Source: an uncultured Lachnoanaerobaculum sp. | Lineage (GTDB): Bacteria > Bacillota > Clostridia > Lachnospirales > Lachnospiraceae | Assembly (NCBI GenBank): GCA_946999385.1 | Contig: CAMQCZ010000009.1 | Coordinates: 1 to 60,960, forward strand | Length of the DNA stretch: 60,960 nt | Reading direction: 5' to 3' | Shown: positions 8,666 through 17,897 of the stretch, in pieces | How the letters are laid out: every line of letters begins with the position of its first letter | How positions within the stretch are numbered: the first letter of the stretch is position 1 | Notes under the pieces: generated by a model | Seen by the model: the letters and a program-made list of their open reading frames with translations, nothing else | Told to the model about the DNA's origin: nothing | Database searches by the model: none | Position numbers and translations under genes: made by a program

Positions 8666-10187
8666 CTACCTTACTCCTTTTTGCTCCTGCCATATATAAG
8701 CCTAATTCTTCAACACTTATTTCTTTAGGATTAAGATCCGCAACTATCTCCCCTTCATACATAACAAGTATTCTATCACTTACATTCATGACCTCTTCAA
8801 GCTCCAGTGATACTAATAAAACAGCTTTTCCATTATCTCTCATATTTATAAGTTGCTTGTGTATATATTCAATAGCTCCCACATCAAGGCCTCTAACCGG
8901 TTGAACAGCTATTACTATTTCAGGATTTCTATCTAATTCTCTTGCAATAATAGCCTTTTGCTGGTTACCTCCTGACATACCTCTAACAATACTATTTTCA
9001 GCATGTGCAGACCTGATATCAAATTTTTCAATCAATTTTTTTGCATATTCTCTAATATTATTAAATTTTAAAAATCCATTTTTTTGAAATTTTTTATCAT
9101 AATAGCTTTGTAAAATCAAATTTTCGGACAAGGTATAATCAAGCACCAGTCCATCCTTGTGCCTATCTTCAGGTATATGAGCCATACCAAGCTTACATCT
9201 ATTCCTTATGCAGGTCTTTGTAATATTCTTTGAATTAAGATAAATATTCCCCTTTTCAACAGGAGTAAGTCCGGTTATAGCATAAACCAATTCTGATTGT
9301 CCATTTCCATCTATTCCTGCAATAGTTAATATTTCTCCGGCTCTTGCTTTAAAAGAAACATTTTTTACTATATCAGTATTATGAACTTTTGACTTTACAT
9401 AAACATTTTTAAGCTCCAGTACAGTTTGACCGACTTTTACATCTTTTTTATCAAGTATAAAATTTACTTTTCTACCTACCATCATTTCTGACATTTCTTC
9501 TTTTGTAGCTTCAGAAACATTTATAGTACCTATATATTTTCCTTTTCTTAAAACACTACATCTATCGGCAACCGCCTTTATCTCGTTAAGCTTATGAGTT
9601 ATAAAAATAATGGATTTTCCTTCTGAAACAAGTTGCTTCATAACCTTCATAAGCTCTTGTATTTCTTGTGGAGTCAAAACAGCTGTAGGTTCATCAAAAA
9701 TTAAAATTTCACTATTACAATAAAGTGCTTTTAATATTTCTACTCTCTGTTGCATACCAACTGTTATATCACTAATATATGCATCAGGATTTATTTTGAA
9801 TTTATATCTATCACTTAATTCAATAATCTTTTTTTTTGCTTCATCCATTCTCAATATACCTGAGCTGACAGTTTCATGACCCAAAACTATACTTTCTAAA
9901 ACTGTAAAATTATGAACTAATTTAAAATGCTGGTGTACCATTCCTATGCCTAGAAAATTAGCATCATTAGGATTTTTGATATTAACTTCTTTTCCTCTTA
10001 TTTTAATAGTTCCTATTTCAGGTTGATAAAGCCCGAATAATATACTCATAAGAGTAGATTTTCCTGCACCATTTTCACCAAGTAAAGCAAGAATTTCACC
10101 TTTTTTTAAATTAATTGAAATATCATCATTTGCTTTGAAATTTCCGAATTTTTTAGTGATATGGTTCATTTCTATTACATATTCCAT
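8655..10187 (-). CDS. nupA: Nucleoside ABC transporter, double ATP-binding protein
   Basis: The 510-residue protein contains two ABC cassettes in tandem. The first has Walker A GENGAGKST near residue 40, signature VGMQQRVEIL and Walker B ILIFDEPTAVLTP. The second (after residue 260) has the GIDGNGQSEL P-loop variant without the usual GKST, the signature RGMSGGNQQKAI and the degenerate Walker B IVIAVQPVRGLD. Such asymmetric double cassettes are normal for the sugar and nucleoside subfamily (RbsA/NupA). It energises uptake through nupB and nupC. Confidence 0.93.
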   Translation of the reverse strand: MEYVIEMNHITKKFGNFKANDDISINLKKGEILALLGENGAGKSTLMSILFGLYQPEIGTIKIRGKEVNIKNPNDANFLGIGMVHQHFKLVHNFTVLESIVLGHETVSSGILRMDEAKKKIIELSDRYKFKINPDAYISDITVGMQQRVEILKALYCNSEILIFDEPTAVLTPQEIQELMKVMKQLVSEGKSIIFITHKLNEIKAVADRCSVLRKGKYIGTINVSEATKEEMSEMMVGRKVNFILDKKDVKVGQTVLELKNVYVKSKVHNTDIVKNVSFKARAGEILTIAGIDGNGQSELVYAITGLTPVEKGNIYLNSKNITKTCIRNRCKLGMAHIPEDRHKDGLVLDYTLSENLILQSYYDKKFQKNGFLKFNNIREYAKKLIEKFDIRSAHAENSIVRGMSGGNQQKAIIARELDRNPEIVIAVQPVRGLDVGAIEYIHKQLINMRDNGKAVLLVSLELEEVMNVSDRILVMYEGEIVADLNPKEISVEELGLYMAGAKRSKVDEG

Positions 10188-10204
10188 AATAAATCTCCCA
10201 TATT

Positions 10205-10618
10205 TTATTTTAAATTTCCAGGACCAAAACCATAAGGAAGCACTTGTTCTAAGGTGAGAGTCTTTATATTATCTTTGCCGTCCGACAAGATAATTTTAAA
10301 TGTTTTCGGATCACAAAATTCCATCATAACCTGTCTACATACTCCACAAGGTGAACATAAAATATCCGCCTCTTCGTTTTCAAATCCTCCTACAACTGCA
10401 ATTTTTTCAAATTCAAATTCCCCATCAGAAACAGCCTTAAAAAAAGCCGTTCTTTCTGCACAATTTGTCGGTGTATATGCTGCATTTTCAATATTACATC
10501 CATGATATATCTTAGCAGTTTTTGTAAGTAAAGCAGCACCCACTTTAAATTTTGAATATGGTGTATATGCTCTTCGTCTAGCTTTTTTTGCTTCTTCCAG
10601 CAACTCCTTATCGCCCAT
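10205..10618 (-). CDS. cdd: Cytidine deaminase
   Basis: The 137-residue protein hydrolyses cytidine and deoxycytidine to uridine and deoxyuridine, the substrates of Pdp. It has the family motif GCNIENAAY, the catalytic TNCAERTAFFKAVS with zinc-binding cysteine and catalytic glutamate, and the second zinc pair SPCGVCRQVMMEF. It is the first gene of the nucleoside operon, 18 bases ahead of the transporter ATPase. A GGAG ribosome site precedes the ATG. Confidence 0.96.
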   Translation of the reverse strand: MGDKELLEEAKKARRRAYTPYSKFKVGAALLTKTAKIYHGCNIENAAYTPTNCAERTAFFKAVSDGEFEFEKIAVVGGFENEEADILCSPCGVCRQVMMEFCDPKTFKIILSDGKDNIKTLTLEQVLPYGFGPGNLK

Positions 10619-10667
10619 AGCAAAATCTCCTAATAAATATTTTAATCAAATCAAGTTTCATTAGATT

Positions 10668-10705
10668 ATTGTATATATATTACAATATTTTAGAGTGTTA
10701 GTAAA
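10668..10705 (-). promoter_or_regulatory. Promoter and inverted-repeat operator of the nucleoside operon
   Basis: On the minus strand TTTACT (10700-10705) and TAATAT (10677-10682) are spaced by exactly 17 bases. The inverted repeat ATTGTA-N7-TACAAT (10668-10686) overlaps the -10 box, as expected for a repressor of the DeoR or CytR kind. No matching regulator gene is adjacent. Confidence 0.5.
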
Positions 10706-10787
10706 TATTTTTTTGTTTATTTTTGTATTTCTTCTATATACTTTTTAATACTTGCAAAAATATATGCCTACATTCCAAAAAATATCT

Positions 10788-11297
10788 TTACTTTTTAGTA
10801 TATATTTTAAAAACATATTTAAATTTTGAATTTTCAATTTCTTTAGGATTAATCTCCTCTTCTAAATTCCATTTTTCAAAATTTACTTTCGGAAAATATG
10901 TATCGGCTTCAAATTCCTCATCTATAAAAGTTATATATAATTTAGAAGCATATTCCAAAAATTGTTTGTATACACTTTCTCCACCACAAATAAATATTTT
11001 TTCATCTTTATTATTCTTTGCATATTCCAATACAGCTTCAATATTATTAAAAGCAACAATATTCTCACTTGTTTTATCAATAATACCCAATCTATTTTTA
11101 CTAAGAACAATATTCTTTCTATTTGGTAAAGGCTTTTTGGGAAAGCTCATATATGTATCCAATCCAACAACTATTGTATTATTTAAAGTAATATTTTTAA
11201 AATATTTTAAATCTTCAGGAATATAACAGAGCAAATTATTTTTATAGCCTATTGCATTATTCTTATCCATAGCAACTATTATACTAATATTGTCCAT
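10788..11297 (-). CDS. folA: Dihydrofolate reductase
   Basis: The 169-residue protein reduces dihydrofolate to tetrahydrofolate with NADPH. It shows ISIIVAMDKNNAIGYKNNLLCYIPEDLKYFK at residues 3-33, with the Met20-loop GY and the acidic substrate residue, a VVGLDTY stretch in place of the usual VMGRKTY, LPNRKNIVLS, and the nucleotide loop IFICGGESVYKQFL. The ATG at 11297 is chosen because AGAGG lies seven bases upstream and the fold begins there. It follows thyA, whose reaction produces dihydrofolate, so the two form a thymidylate cycle unit. Confidence 0.93.
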   Translation of the reverse strand: MDNISIIVAMDKNNAIGYKNNLLCYIPEDLKYFKNITLNNTIVVGLDTYMSFPKKPLPNRKNIVLSKNRLGIIDKTSENIVAFNNIEAVLEYAKNNKDEKIFICGGESVYKQFLEYASKLYITFIDEEFEADTYFPKVNFEKWNLEEEINPKEIENSKFKYVFKIYTKK

Positions 11298-11307
11298 AAA
11301 AACCTCT

Positions 11308-12144
11308 TTATATAGCAAGCTCGAATTTGAAATTAGGTTTATTAGGCTCATAATTTTCTAATTTAAAATCATCTATAGTAAAATCATAAAAATTATCTTT
11401 GTCAGTATCTAAAACCAGCTTTAAAGCATCTGTATTTTCTTGACCTTTTCTTTCAAGCATTTCCTTAATCTGAGCAATATGTCTGTCATATATATGTGCA
11501 TTATTTACATAATGGCAAAATTTACCAAGCTTTAAATTCAAATGCTTTGCTATCATCATTTGAAATGCTACATATTGTATCTTATTTATTGCATTTGCAA
11601 CAGCTACATCTGATGATCTTTGTATTAAGGTCATATCTAAAAGATTATTTCTTACTGAAAAATGAGTTTCCATTGCACAAGGATATAAGCCATTACTTTC
11701 TTCAAAATCAGCATATTGATAAAGATTTATAATATGTCTTCTACCATAAGGCTGTTTTTCCAAGCCTTTTAATAATTTATTCATTAAATCATATTTTTTT
11801 ACAGTTGCACCATAGCGTAATCCTATAGTTCTTGTATTATCAACCTCCCATTCGTTCCACCAATGTATATTATACTTATTAGCTAAAAGCTCCAAATCAT
11901 TGCTTTGATCCTGATATATCCAGAGTATCTCCTTTATAGCTGACTTCCATGCTATCGGTCTAAGTGTCAAAATAGGAAATTCTCCCTTTTCCAAATCGAA
12001 CTCTTCAAATACCTGATTTACAAAATAAGTATAGCTAGGTGTTTTATCAAGATATTTAGGTCTTACACTTTCACCTATATTATTATTTTTTTCATTTAAA
12101 ATTCTATTGCACAAATTTTTAAATAATATATCAGCCTTTGTCAT
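11308..12144 (-). CDS. thyA: Thymidylate synthase (ThyA type)
   Basis: The 278-residue protein methylates dUMP to dTMP with methylene-tetrahydrofolate. Landmarks are the LRPIAWKSAIKEILWIYQ helix, the nucleophile region LYPCAMETHFSVR, the phosphate and dUMP loop LIQRSSDVAVANAINKIQY, HYVNNAHIYDRHI, and the C-terminal FELAI. The sequence departs from the E. coli pattern (CAMETHF instead of CHxxxQF), as in a divergent Firmicute ThyA branch. It is transcribed from its own strong promoter together with folA. Confidence 0.92.
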   Translation of the reverse strand: MTKADILFKNLCNRILNEKNNNIGESVRPKYLDKTPSYTYFVNQVFEEFDLEKGEFPILTLRPIAWKSAIKEILWIYQDQSNDLELLANKYNIHWWNEWEVDNTRTIGLRYGATVKKYDLMNKLLKGLEKQPYGRRHIINLYQYADFEESNGLYPCAMETHFSVRNNLLDMTLIQRSSDVAVANAINKIQYVAFQMMIAKHLNLKLGKFCHYVNNAHIYDRHIAQIKEMLERKGQENTDALKLVLDTDKDNFYDFTIDDFKLENYEPNKPNFKFELAI

Positions 12145-12167
12145 TATTTCCTCCTTTTATCTTCAAT

Positions 12168-12196
12168 ATTATACTATTTATAAAATATATAAGCAA
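12168..12196 (-). promoter_or_regulatory. Promoter of thyA-folA
   Basis: TTGCTT (12191-12196) and a perfect TATAAT (12168-12173) are separated by 17 bases on the minus strand, with AAGGAGG and the thyA ATG about 20 bases further on. Confidence 0.7.
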
Positions 12197-12204
12197 TTAC
12201 AATA

Positions 12205-12235
12205 AAAAAGTTAAGTAAAATATACTTAACTTTTT
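12205..12235 (-). terminator. Terminator after pepC
   Basis: AAAAAGTTAAGTA pairs with TACTTAACTTTTT around a short A/T loop, followed by T-rich sequence on either strand. It separates pepC from thyA. Confidence 0.8.
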
Positions 12236-12243
12236 ATTTTTTA

Positions 12244-13572
12244 TTACATTATTGCTAAAGAACCCATCGGATCCCATGGCTTCAATACTATAGGCTCTGC
12301 CTCAAAAGCCTTTAACTGAGCCTCGGTAAGATATTTTTTATTGATAACTATTTGATATGTATAATGATCCATCCAGTCATCAGTCATAACTAGATATCCT
12401 TTTTCTCCACTTTCATCACCCCAAGAATTTTCTATTTTCCATCTATTAGGCTTTGAATTTTCATCTAAATTAACTCCGGTTAATAACATAGCATGTGTCA
12501 TAAGACTTTCATGATAATCAAGTGAATCTTCCTTGGATTGAATAAATTTCATATCAAAGCTACTTTCATATTCAAATCCATCCATAGCTAAAACTCCACA
12601 TTTTCTATCTAAAAATTGTCCTACATCACAACCGAACCATACAGCTTCTTTATCCTTTAATTGTTTAATAGCTAAATTTTTAAATTCTTCCATCTCAAGA
12701 TTTAAATATTTAACATTTCTACCACCTATTACATTACCTAAATATTCTACAGTAAAGCTACGATTATAAGGCTTGTCCTTTGTAGGTGCATTTATTATAC
12801 TTATATAATCATCTAAATCCAAGTCCAAGTATTTATCAAAGAATGTTTTTGGAGTCAAATTTAAATCTCTATAAAATTTATCATCCTTATCATAATATTC
12901 AAAATCAAACCTTTTAACAGGAGTACCAAGCATAACACAAAGGAAGGCATAAATTTCTTCTAATTGTTTATTTTTTAATTCTATCAAATCCTTCTCTGCT
13001 TTAGATGATAAATATTTATCCCTTAGCTCCTTTGCAAAAATACGCAATTTTTTATTTAGAAGCTCATTTAACATCCTTGAATTTTTCATATTAAAGGTGT
13101 CAGGCATAGCTTTACTTGGAACGACTCCATATTTTTGCATAATTGAAACTATCATATCCCACTGTCCACCATCCTGTTGAGGTGTTGCCAACAAAAAATG
13201 AACCAATCTATCATCTAATTCCCTATCTGCAGTATCAATAATTGCCTGTAGAAAATAATTTGACTTTTCTAATTTATCATAAAAATACAAATAGCCCTGT
13301 GATAATTCAAAATTCTTAATATTGAATTTTTCTTCTATTTTATGTCTTAAAAAGTTCTGTGAAGCAAAAATCCAACATCTACCACTCTGTCTTTGATTAG
13401 TAACTTCACCGGTTTTTATATTTTCAGAAAAAACAAAAGAAGTTTTATTTGCTAATTCCTGATTAAATGTAGCATCACAAATTCCCATCTTAGTGCTGGC
13501 ATTTTGTAAAACACGATATTTTTTATTATTATAATTTTTCTCGTAAAAATCTATATTTATTGACTTATTCAT
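12244..13572 (-). CDS. pepC: Aminopeptidase C (bleomycin hydrolase family cysteine peptidase)
   Basis: The 442-residue cytoplasmic peptidase of family C1B removes N-terminal residues from peptides. The catalytic cysteine lies in RQSGRCWIFASQNFLRH (near residue 68), the histidine in SLMTHAMLLTGV and the asparagine in KIENSWGDESGEKGY. Length is that of PepC, which forms a hexameric ring with the active sites inside. The C-terminus WDPMGSLAIM resembles the family tail that occupies the active-site cleft. It stands alone between its own promoter and terminator. Confidence 0.94.
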   Translation of the reverse strand: MNKSINIDFYEKNYNNKKYRVLQNASTKMGICDATFNQELANKTSFVFSENIKTGEVTNQRQSGRCWIFASQNFLRHKIEEKFNIKNFELSQGYLYFYDKLEKSNYFLQAIIDTADRELDDRLVHFLLATPQQDGGQWDMIVSIMQKYGVVPSKAMPDTFNMKNSRMLNELLNKKLRIFAKELRDKYLSSKAEKDLIELKNKQLEEIYAFLCVMLGTPVKRFDFEYYDKDDKFYRDLNLTPKTFFDKYLDLDLDDYISIINAPTKDKPYNRSFTVEYLGNVIGGRNVKYLNLEMEEFKNLAIKQLKDKEAVWFGCDVGQFLDRKCGVLAMDGFEYESSFDMKFIQSKEDSLDYHESLMTHAMLLTGVNLDENSKPNRWKIENSWGDESGEKGYLVMTDDWMDHYTYQIVINKKYLTEAQLKAFEAEPIVLKPWDPMGSLAIM

Positions 13573-13611
13573 CTTTACCCTTTCTAATAAGTATTGATTT
13601 TATATTACAAA

Positions 13612-13644
13612 TATAAAGTATACTTTATATAAAAAATATGTCAA
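13612..13644 (-). promoter_or_regulatory. pepC promoter with overlapping 18-bp perfect palindrome
   Basis: TTGACA (13639-13644) and TATACT (13617-13622) are 16 bases apart on the minus strand. The -10 box is embedded in TATAAAGTATACTTTATA (13612-13629), a perfect palindrome that could be a repressor site. Confidence 0.6.
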
Positions 13645-13822
13645 GATAATTTGTACAAATTTATGAACATAGTAAGATAATACAATAATTATAAAAAAAA
13701 TTATTAATCCTTTTCCATTTATATTGTTACTTTATCATTTTATCATGATACACTATTTTATATTTTTAAATTTTTTTCAAAATTATTATATATAATATAA
13801 ATCCTTTATTATTGTATTTTTA

Positions 13823-13850
13823 TTGTATTTTTATTTTTTTTTGCTATACT
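13823..13850 (+). promoter_or_regulatory. Promoter of the small exporter gene
   Basis: TTGTAT (13823-13828) and TATACT (13845-13850) are 16 bases apart, and the ATG follows 28 bases later behind GAAAGGA. Confidence 0.6.
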
Positions 13851-13878
13851 AACTATATTCTATTTTGAAAGGAAAAAT

Positions 13879-14397
13879 ATGGCAAAAAAAATTACTACTG
13901 CATTAGTCAAAAGATTATCTTCATTATTATTTTTACCATTTGGTAAACAAGCTATAGTATTTATTATATCACTGATGCCAATACTCGAATCAAGGGGCGG
14001 GCTTATAGCAGCTTCTATTTTAAAATTAGATATTGTACAAAGCTTTATTATATCATTCATAGGAAATATTATTCCTCTTGTAATTATTTTATTTATTTTT
14101 GATAAATTATATATATCTATGAGAAATTCAAGGCATAAAATATTTAATAAAATATCTTCATATCTTGATAATAAAATAAATAAAAATAAAGCTACTATTG
14201 AAAAATATGATTTTTGGGGTTTAGTACTTTTTATAGGCATCCCTCTTCCCGGTACAGGTGCTTGGACCGGATGTATAATAGCGGCAGCACTACAAATGAA
14301 TAGAAAAAAAGCATTGATAGCATCTATTATAGGTGTGCTTATGGCAAGCACACTAATGACTATTTTTTCCTTCGGTATATTGGCAAATTTTATATAA
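13879..14397 (+). CDS. Putative small multi-drug export protein (COG2426 family)
   Basis: The 172-residue membrane protein has a hydrophobic segment near residues 23-40, a conserved ESRGGLIAA motif at residues 37-45, a long second helix, a charged middle (residues 75-110), and the GIPLPGTGAWTGCIIAAAL motif near residue 120, followed by a last hydrophobic hairpin. These two motifs are typical of the COG2426 family, annotated as small multidrug exporter; its substrate is not established. It is one of few plus-strand genes on the left half and is monocistronic. Confidence 0.8.
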   Translation: MAKKITTALVKRLSSLLFLPFGKQAIVFIISLMPILESRGGLIAASILKLDIVQSFIISFIGNIIPLVIILFIFDKLYISMRNSRHKIFNKISSYLDNKINKNKATIEKYDFWGLVLFIGIPLPGTGAWTGCIIAAALQMNRKKALIASIIGVLMASTLMTIFSFGILANFI

Positions 14398-14401
14398 AAT
14401 A

Positions 14402-14448
14402 AAAATATAGGTATAAATGATATTATTATCCATTATACCTATATTTTT
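14402..14448. terminator. Bidirectional terminator between the exporter gene and yebC
   Basis: AAATATAGGTATAAATG pairs with CATTATACCTATATTT with one bulge. T runs follow on the plus strand and A/T-rich sequence on the minus, so it can end both convergent transcripts. Confidence 0.8.
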
Positions 14449-14478
14449 ACAATATTATTATATAAATATTTTATTTAT

Positions 14479-15207
14479 CTATTCCTCCCAGCTATGATAT
14501 ATATTTTCAACATCATCATCAGCTTCTAATAAAGAAAGTATTTTATTCATATTTTTTATATCCTCTTCATCTGTAAGCTTTACCGGATTTTTAGATATCA
14601 TAGTAATTTGTGCATCTGAAATTTCAATTTTAGAATTTTCTATAGTTTCTCTTACACTTGAAAATGTATCTTCTTCTGTAATAATTTCATAACTGTCATC
14701 CTCTTCAATAAAATCGCTTGCACCTGCATCAAGAGCTAAGATCATCAATTCATCACTATCCAAATCACAATTTTCTTTATCAATAAGGATAATACCTTTT
14801 TTATCAAACATATATGAAACACAGCCTTGTATACCTACATTCCCACATCCCTTTGTAAAAGCCGAGCGTACATTGGCGGCAGTTCTATTTCTATTATCTG
14901 TTAATGTTTCAACAATAATAGCAACTCCACTAGGTCCATATCCTTCATATATATTATGTTCATAATTAACTGATGAAACATCACCCGCAGCCTTTTTTAT
15001 TCCTCTTTCTATAGTATCATTTGGAACATTATTAGCTTTTGCCTTTGCTATAACATCTCTCAACTTTGAATTATTATTAGGATCAGCTCCACCTTCTTTT
15101 ACTGCAACTGCTATTTCTCTTCCTATGATTGTAAAAATTTTTCCTTTTGCAGCATCATTTTTTTCTTTTTTATGTTTTATATTTGCAAATTTTGAATGTC
15201 CTGACAT
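14479..15207 (-). CDS. yebC: YebC/PmpR-family protein
   Basis: The 242-residue cytoplasmic protein begins with the hallmark SGHSKFANIKHKKEKNDAAKG and continues with GREIAVAVKEGG, KANNVPNDTIERGIKKA and YEGYGPSGVAIIVETLTDN. The acidic C-terminal domains follow. Family members have been described as transcription regulators and, for the YebC1/YebC2 group, as translation factors that ease ribosome stalling at proline runs; the sequence alone does not decide which. It is the last gene of the rex operon, 13 bases after the MATE gene. Confidence 0.93.
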   Translation of the reverse strand: MSGHSKFANIKHKKEKNDAAKGKIFTIIGREIAVAVKEGGADPNNNSKLRDVIAKAKANNVPNDTIERGIKKAAGDVSSVNYEHNIYEGYGPSGVAIIVETLTDNRNRTAANVRSAFTKGCGNVGIQGCVSYMFDKKGIILIDKENCDLDSDELMILALDAGASDFIEEDDSYEIITEEDTFSSVRETIENSKIEISDAQITMISKNPVKLTDEEDIKNMNKILSLLEADDDVENIYHSWEE

Positions 15208-15220
15208 AAAATCTCCTTTT

Positions 15221-16639
15221 TTATATATTTTTTAATTCTAAATTTAAATTTTTTATCCACTTATATTGCTTATACCTAATATATCCGGCTATAACCTTAT
15301 ATACTTCTTCTATCATTACACAAGCGTAAACCAAATATATAGGCAATTTCCATATCAATGCCGATACAAAAGCAAATGGTACTCCAATTAACCATACACT
15401 GGATAAATCAAGCAACAAACAAACAAATGTATCTCCACCGCTTCTTAATATTCCTACTATATTCACTATTGCTACAGCTTTAAATGGGAAAAATATAGCA
15501 AATACAAGCAAGCATAATTTAATATCCTTATAAACATTAGGACTAACATCATAAAAAGATATAAATGGTTCTCTTATAACTAATGTTATAAGGCTTATTA
15601 ACAAGCTAAGCAAGGTAGTTAAGATATAAAAATATATTGCATATTTTTTAGCTCTTTTTAATTTTCCAGAGCCTAATTCAAAGCCTAAAATAACTACTGT
15701 TGCGGCGGCGATACCGTTGGCACCAACCTGTAGCATATCCTGTAAGCTGGTGGCTATAGTAATAGCCGCTACCGCCTGATTTCCCATTCTTCCATATGCC
15801 ACTGAATATAAGGTAATACCTAAGCCCCATAAAAATTCATTAAAAATAACAGGAACTGAAGTTTTGAAAAATTGTAATACTAAAGCTCCGGAATATGTAA
15901 ACATACCTTTTATATCATATACTATAGGATATTTTTTAATTCTCAATAAAAATATTATAAGAAGCATTTCAATAATTCTTGCAATAATAGTAGCAACTGC
16001 CGCACCTACAACACCGAGAGCGGGAAAACCTAATTTTCCAAATATCAATATATAATTTAATATTACATTTATCAATATTGTAATAAAGCTTGTGAACACC
16101 GGAAGCTTAACCTCTCCCATAGATCTCATTGAAGCTATATAAATATTAGAAATAGCAGTAAATGGATAAGATATTCCTACAAAACTTAAATAATTCACTC
16201 CTAGAATAATAGTTTCTTCAGAATTTGTAAATATCCTCATCAATTTTTCCGGACAAATTATTGTAGCACCTGTAAATATTATACTTGATAAAAGTGCAAT
16301 CAATATACCTAAGCCTAAAACTTTTCTTATACTTTTTATATCATTATTACCATAATATTGAGATGATAAAATTCCAAGTCCACTGGAAATACCAAAAACT
16401 AATAATGTATACACAAAAAATACTTTATTTCCAAGTCCTACAGATGCTATAGGTGCTTCTCCCAATTTTCCTATCATTAAAGTATCTGCCAAATTCGTTA
16501 TTAAATTCAACATATTTTGAAAAGCTACAGGTAATGCTATCGAAGCTGTCTTTAATAAAAAATTCCTGTCTATAAACATGCTTCTCATATATAAAATAGT
16601 TCTTGAATAAAAATTATTTTTTACTTTTAATATATGCAT
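15221..16639 (-). CDS. MATE-family efflux transporter
   Basis: The 472-residue protein has about twelve hydrophobic segments arranged in two MatE halves. Typical stretches are ALPVAFQNMLNLITNLADTLMIGKLGEAPIASVGLG near residue 35 and the matching AVAAITIATSLQDML in the second half. MATE proteins export drugs or metabolites against a sodium or proton gradient. The first ATG has GGAGG only two bases away, which is too close, so translation may begin at residue 18 or 21. It lies between the CBS-domain protein and yebC in a tight operon. Substrate unknown. Confidence 0.88.
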   Translation of the reverse strand: MHILKVKNNFYSRTILYMRSMFIDRNFLLKTASIALPVAFQNMLNLITNLADTLMIGKLGEAPIASVGLGNKVFFVYTLLVFGISSGLGILSSQYYGNNDIKSIRKVLGLGILIALLSSIIFTGATIICPEKLMRIFTNSEETIILGVNYLSFVGISYPFTAISNIYIASMRSMGEVKLPVFTSFITILINVILNYILIFGKLGFPALGVVGAAVATIIARIIEMLLIIFLLRIKKYPIVYDIKGMFTYSGALVLQFFKTSVPVIFNEFLWGLGITLYSVAYGRMGNQAVAAITIATSLQDMLQVGANGIAAATVVILGFELGSGKLKRAKKYAIYFYILTTLLSLLISLITLVIREPFISFYDVSPNVYKDIKLCLLVFAIFFPFKAVAIVNIVGILRSGGDTFVCLLLDLSSVWLIGVPFAFVSALIWKLPIYLVYACVMIEEVYKVIAGYIRYKQYKWIKNLNLELKNI

Positions 16640-16654
16640 ACCCTCCTTTCTCTA

Positions 16655-17896
16655 TTATATAAAAATAACTTTAAGACTTTCTATAAATTTATTTTTTATT
16701 TCAAGAGGTTTAAAAATAATATTTTTATATCTTATTTCAAACTTTTCATTATCTTCAGGTAAATGTGCAAGCTTATTTATTATAAATCCATTTATAGTAT
16801 CAAAATTTTCATTATCTTCTTCGTCAAATTGAAAGTCCAAGGATGTACTAAAATCATCTAATGAACAGCTTCCGCTTATTATATAAGTGTTTTCAGAAGA
16901 TTTTATTATATTATTTTCTTCTGTATCATATTCGTCTAAAATATTTCCTACTATTACCTCTAAAATATCTTCAAGTGTAACTATACCCTGTGTTTGTGAA
17001 TACTCATCTATAATAATAACCAAATGCCATCTATTTTCCTGCATTTCCTTAAAAAGCTCATAAAGATTTTTAGTTTCAAGGATAAACTCAACTTTTCTAA
17101 TAAGTCCTTTTATTTCTTTTAACTCTTTATTTCTATTTTTTGATTGTCTTAAATAAATCAAAGCATCCTTCATATTTATAATACCTATAATATTATCAAT
17201 ATTATCTTCATATACAGGATATCTTGAATTAATACCTTCATTTAACATAAAATCAACCGTCTGTGCCAAGCTTGAAGCCGCATCTAAACAAACCAGATTT
17301 TTTCTATTTGTCATAACATCACTTGCTTTTTTATCATTTAATTCAAAAATATTATTTATCATGGTAGCTTCACGGCTTTCCAATACTCCCTGTTCATGCC
17401 CTTCATTTACCATATTGATAATGCCTTCCTCAGTTACATTCTCACATTCATGATCATAAGTAATAGAAAAAGCTTTTAAAATCAAGCTTGATATTATATT
17501 AATTACATATGTCAGCGGTAAAAATATTATAATTAAAATTTTTATAAAATAATAGAATTTACAAATTATAATATTTGAATATTTTTTTGCGATATTACTT
17601 GGTACTATCATAGCTAAACTGATAAAAATTATAGATAAAGCAAGATATATAACTATTTTATATGGGCATACAATATAATAAAAAAATAGATTAATACTTA
17701 TAGATGAAGATAAGATTAATATAATATATAATGTAGCTTTAAATTTTTTTTGATCCTCAAGTATATCACTAATATATTTTGTATTTTTTTCTTCATTAAG
17801 CATTTTAATACTGCTATTAAATGCAAAAAAAATCGAATTTAATAAAATTAAAATTATAAATATTATTATACTTGCCCACGAATGATAATCTTCCAC
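16655..17896 (-). CDS. HlyC/CorC (CNNM)-family membrane protein with CBS pair
   Basis: The 413-residue protein has four hydrophobic segments in the first 150 residues (DUF21/CNNM), a tandem CBS domain at roughly 190-310 (TNRKNLVCLDAASSLAQTVDFML, IDEYSQTQGIVTLEDILEVIVG) and a C-terminal CorC/HlyC domain. Such proteins are linked to magnesium or cobalt efflux, though many are annotated as hemolysins. The start codon is GTG, placed eight bases after AAGGAGC. It sits between nnrD and the MATE gene with gaps of one and 15 bases. Confidence 0.86.
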   Translation of the reverse strand: MEDYHSWASIIIFIILILLNSIFFAFNSSIKMLNEEKNTKYISDILEDQKKFKATLYIILILSSSISINLFFYYIVCPYKIVIYLALSIIFISLAMIVPSNIAKKYSNIIICKFYYFIKILIIIFLPLTYVINIISSLILKAFSITYDHECENVTEEGIINMVNEGHEQGVLESREATMINNIFELNDKKASDVMTNRKNLVCLDAASSLAQTVDFMLNEGINSRYPVYEDNIDNIIGIINMKDALIYLRQSKNRNKELKEIKGLIRKVEFILETKNLYELFKEMQENRWHLVIIIDEYSQTQGIVTLEDILEVIVGNILDEYDTEENNIIKSSENTYIISGSCSLDDFSTSLDFQFDEEDNENFDTINGFIINKLAHLPEDNEKFEIRYKNIIFKPLEIKNKFIESLKVIFI

Positions 17897-17897
17897 T

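Larger units (their letters stand above)
13573..13878. other. Divergent intergenic region between pepC and the small exporter gene
   Basis: This 306-base AT-rich stretch holds the pepC promoter on the left and the exporter promoter on the right. I see no further gene, RNA or repeat in it. Confidence 0.6.

Noticed and set aside
10723..11226. Plus-strand 167-codon hydrophobic open frame
   Set aside because: It is the antisense shadow of folA; the apparent membrane segments come from reversed Lys/Asn-rich codons.
13860..14351. Minus-strand 163-codon open frame
   Set aside because: It is antisense to the small exporter gene, which has a promoter, ribosome site and family motifs on the plus strand.
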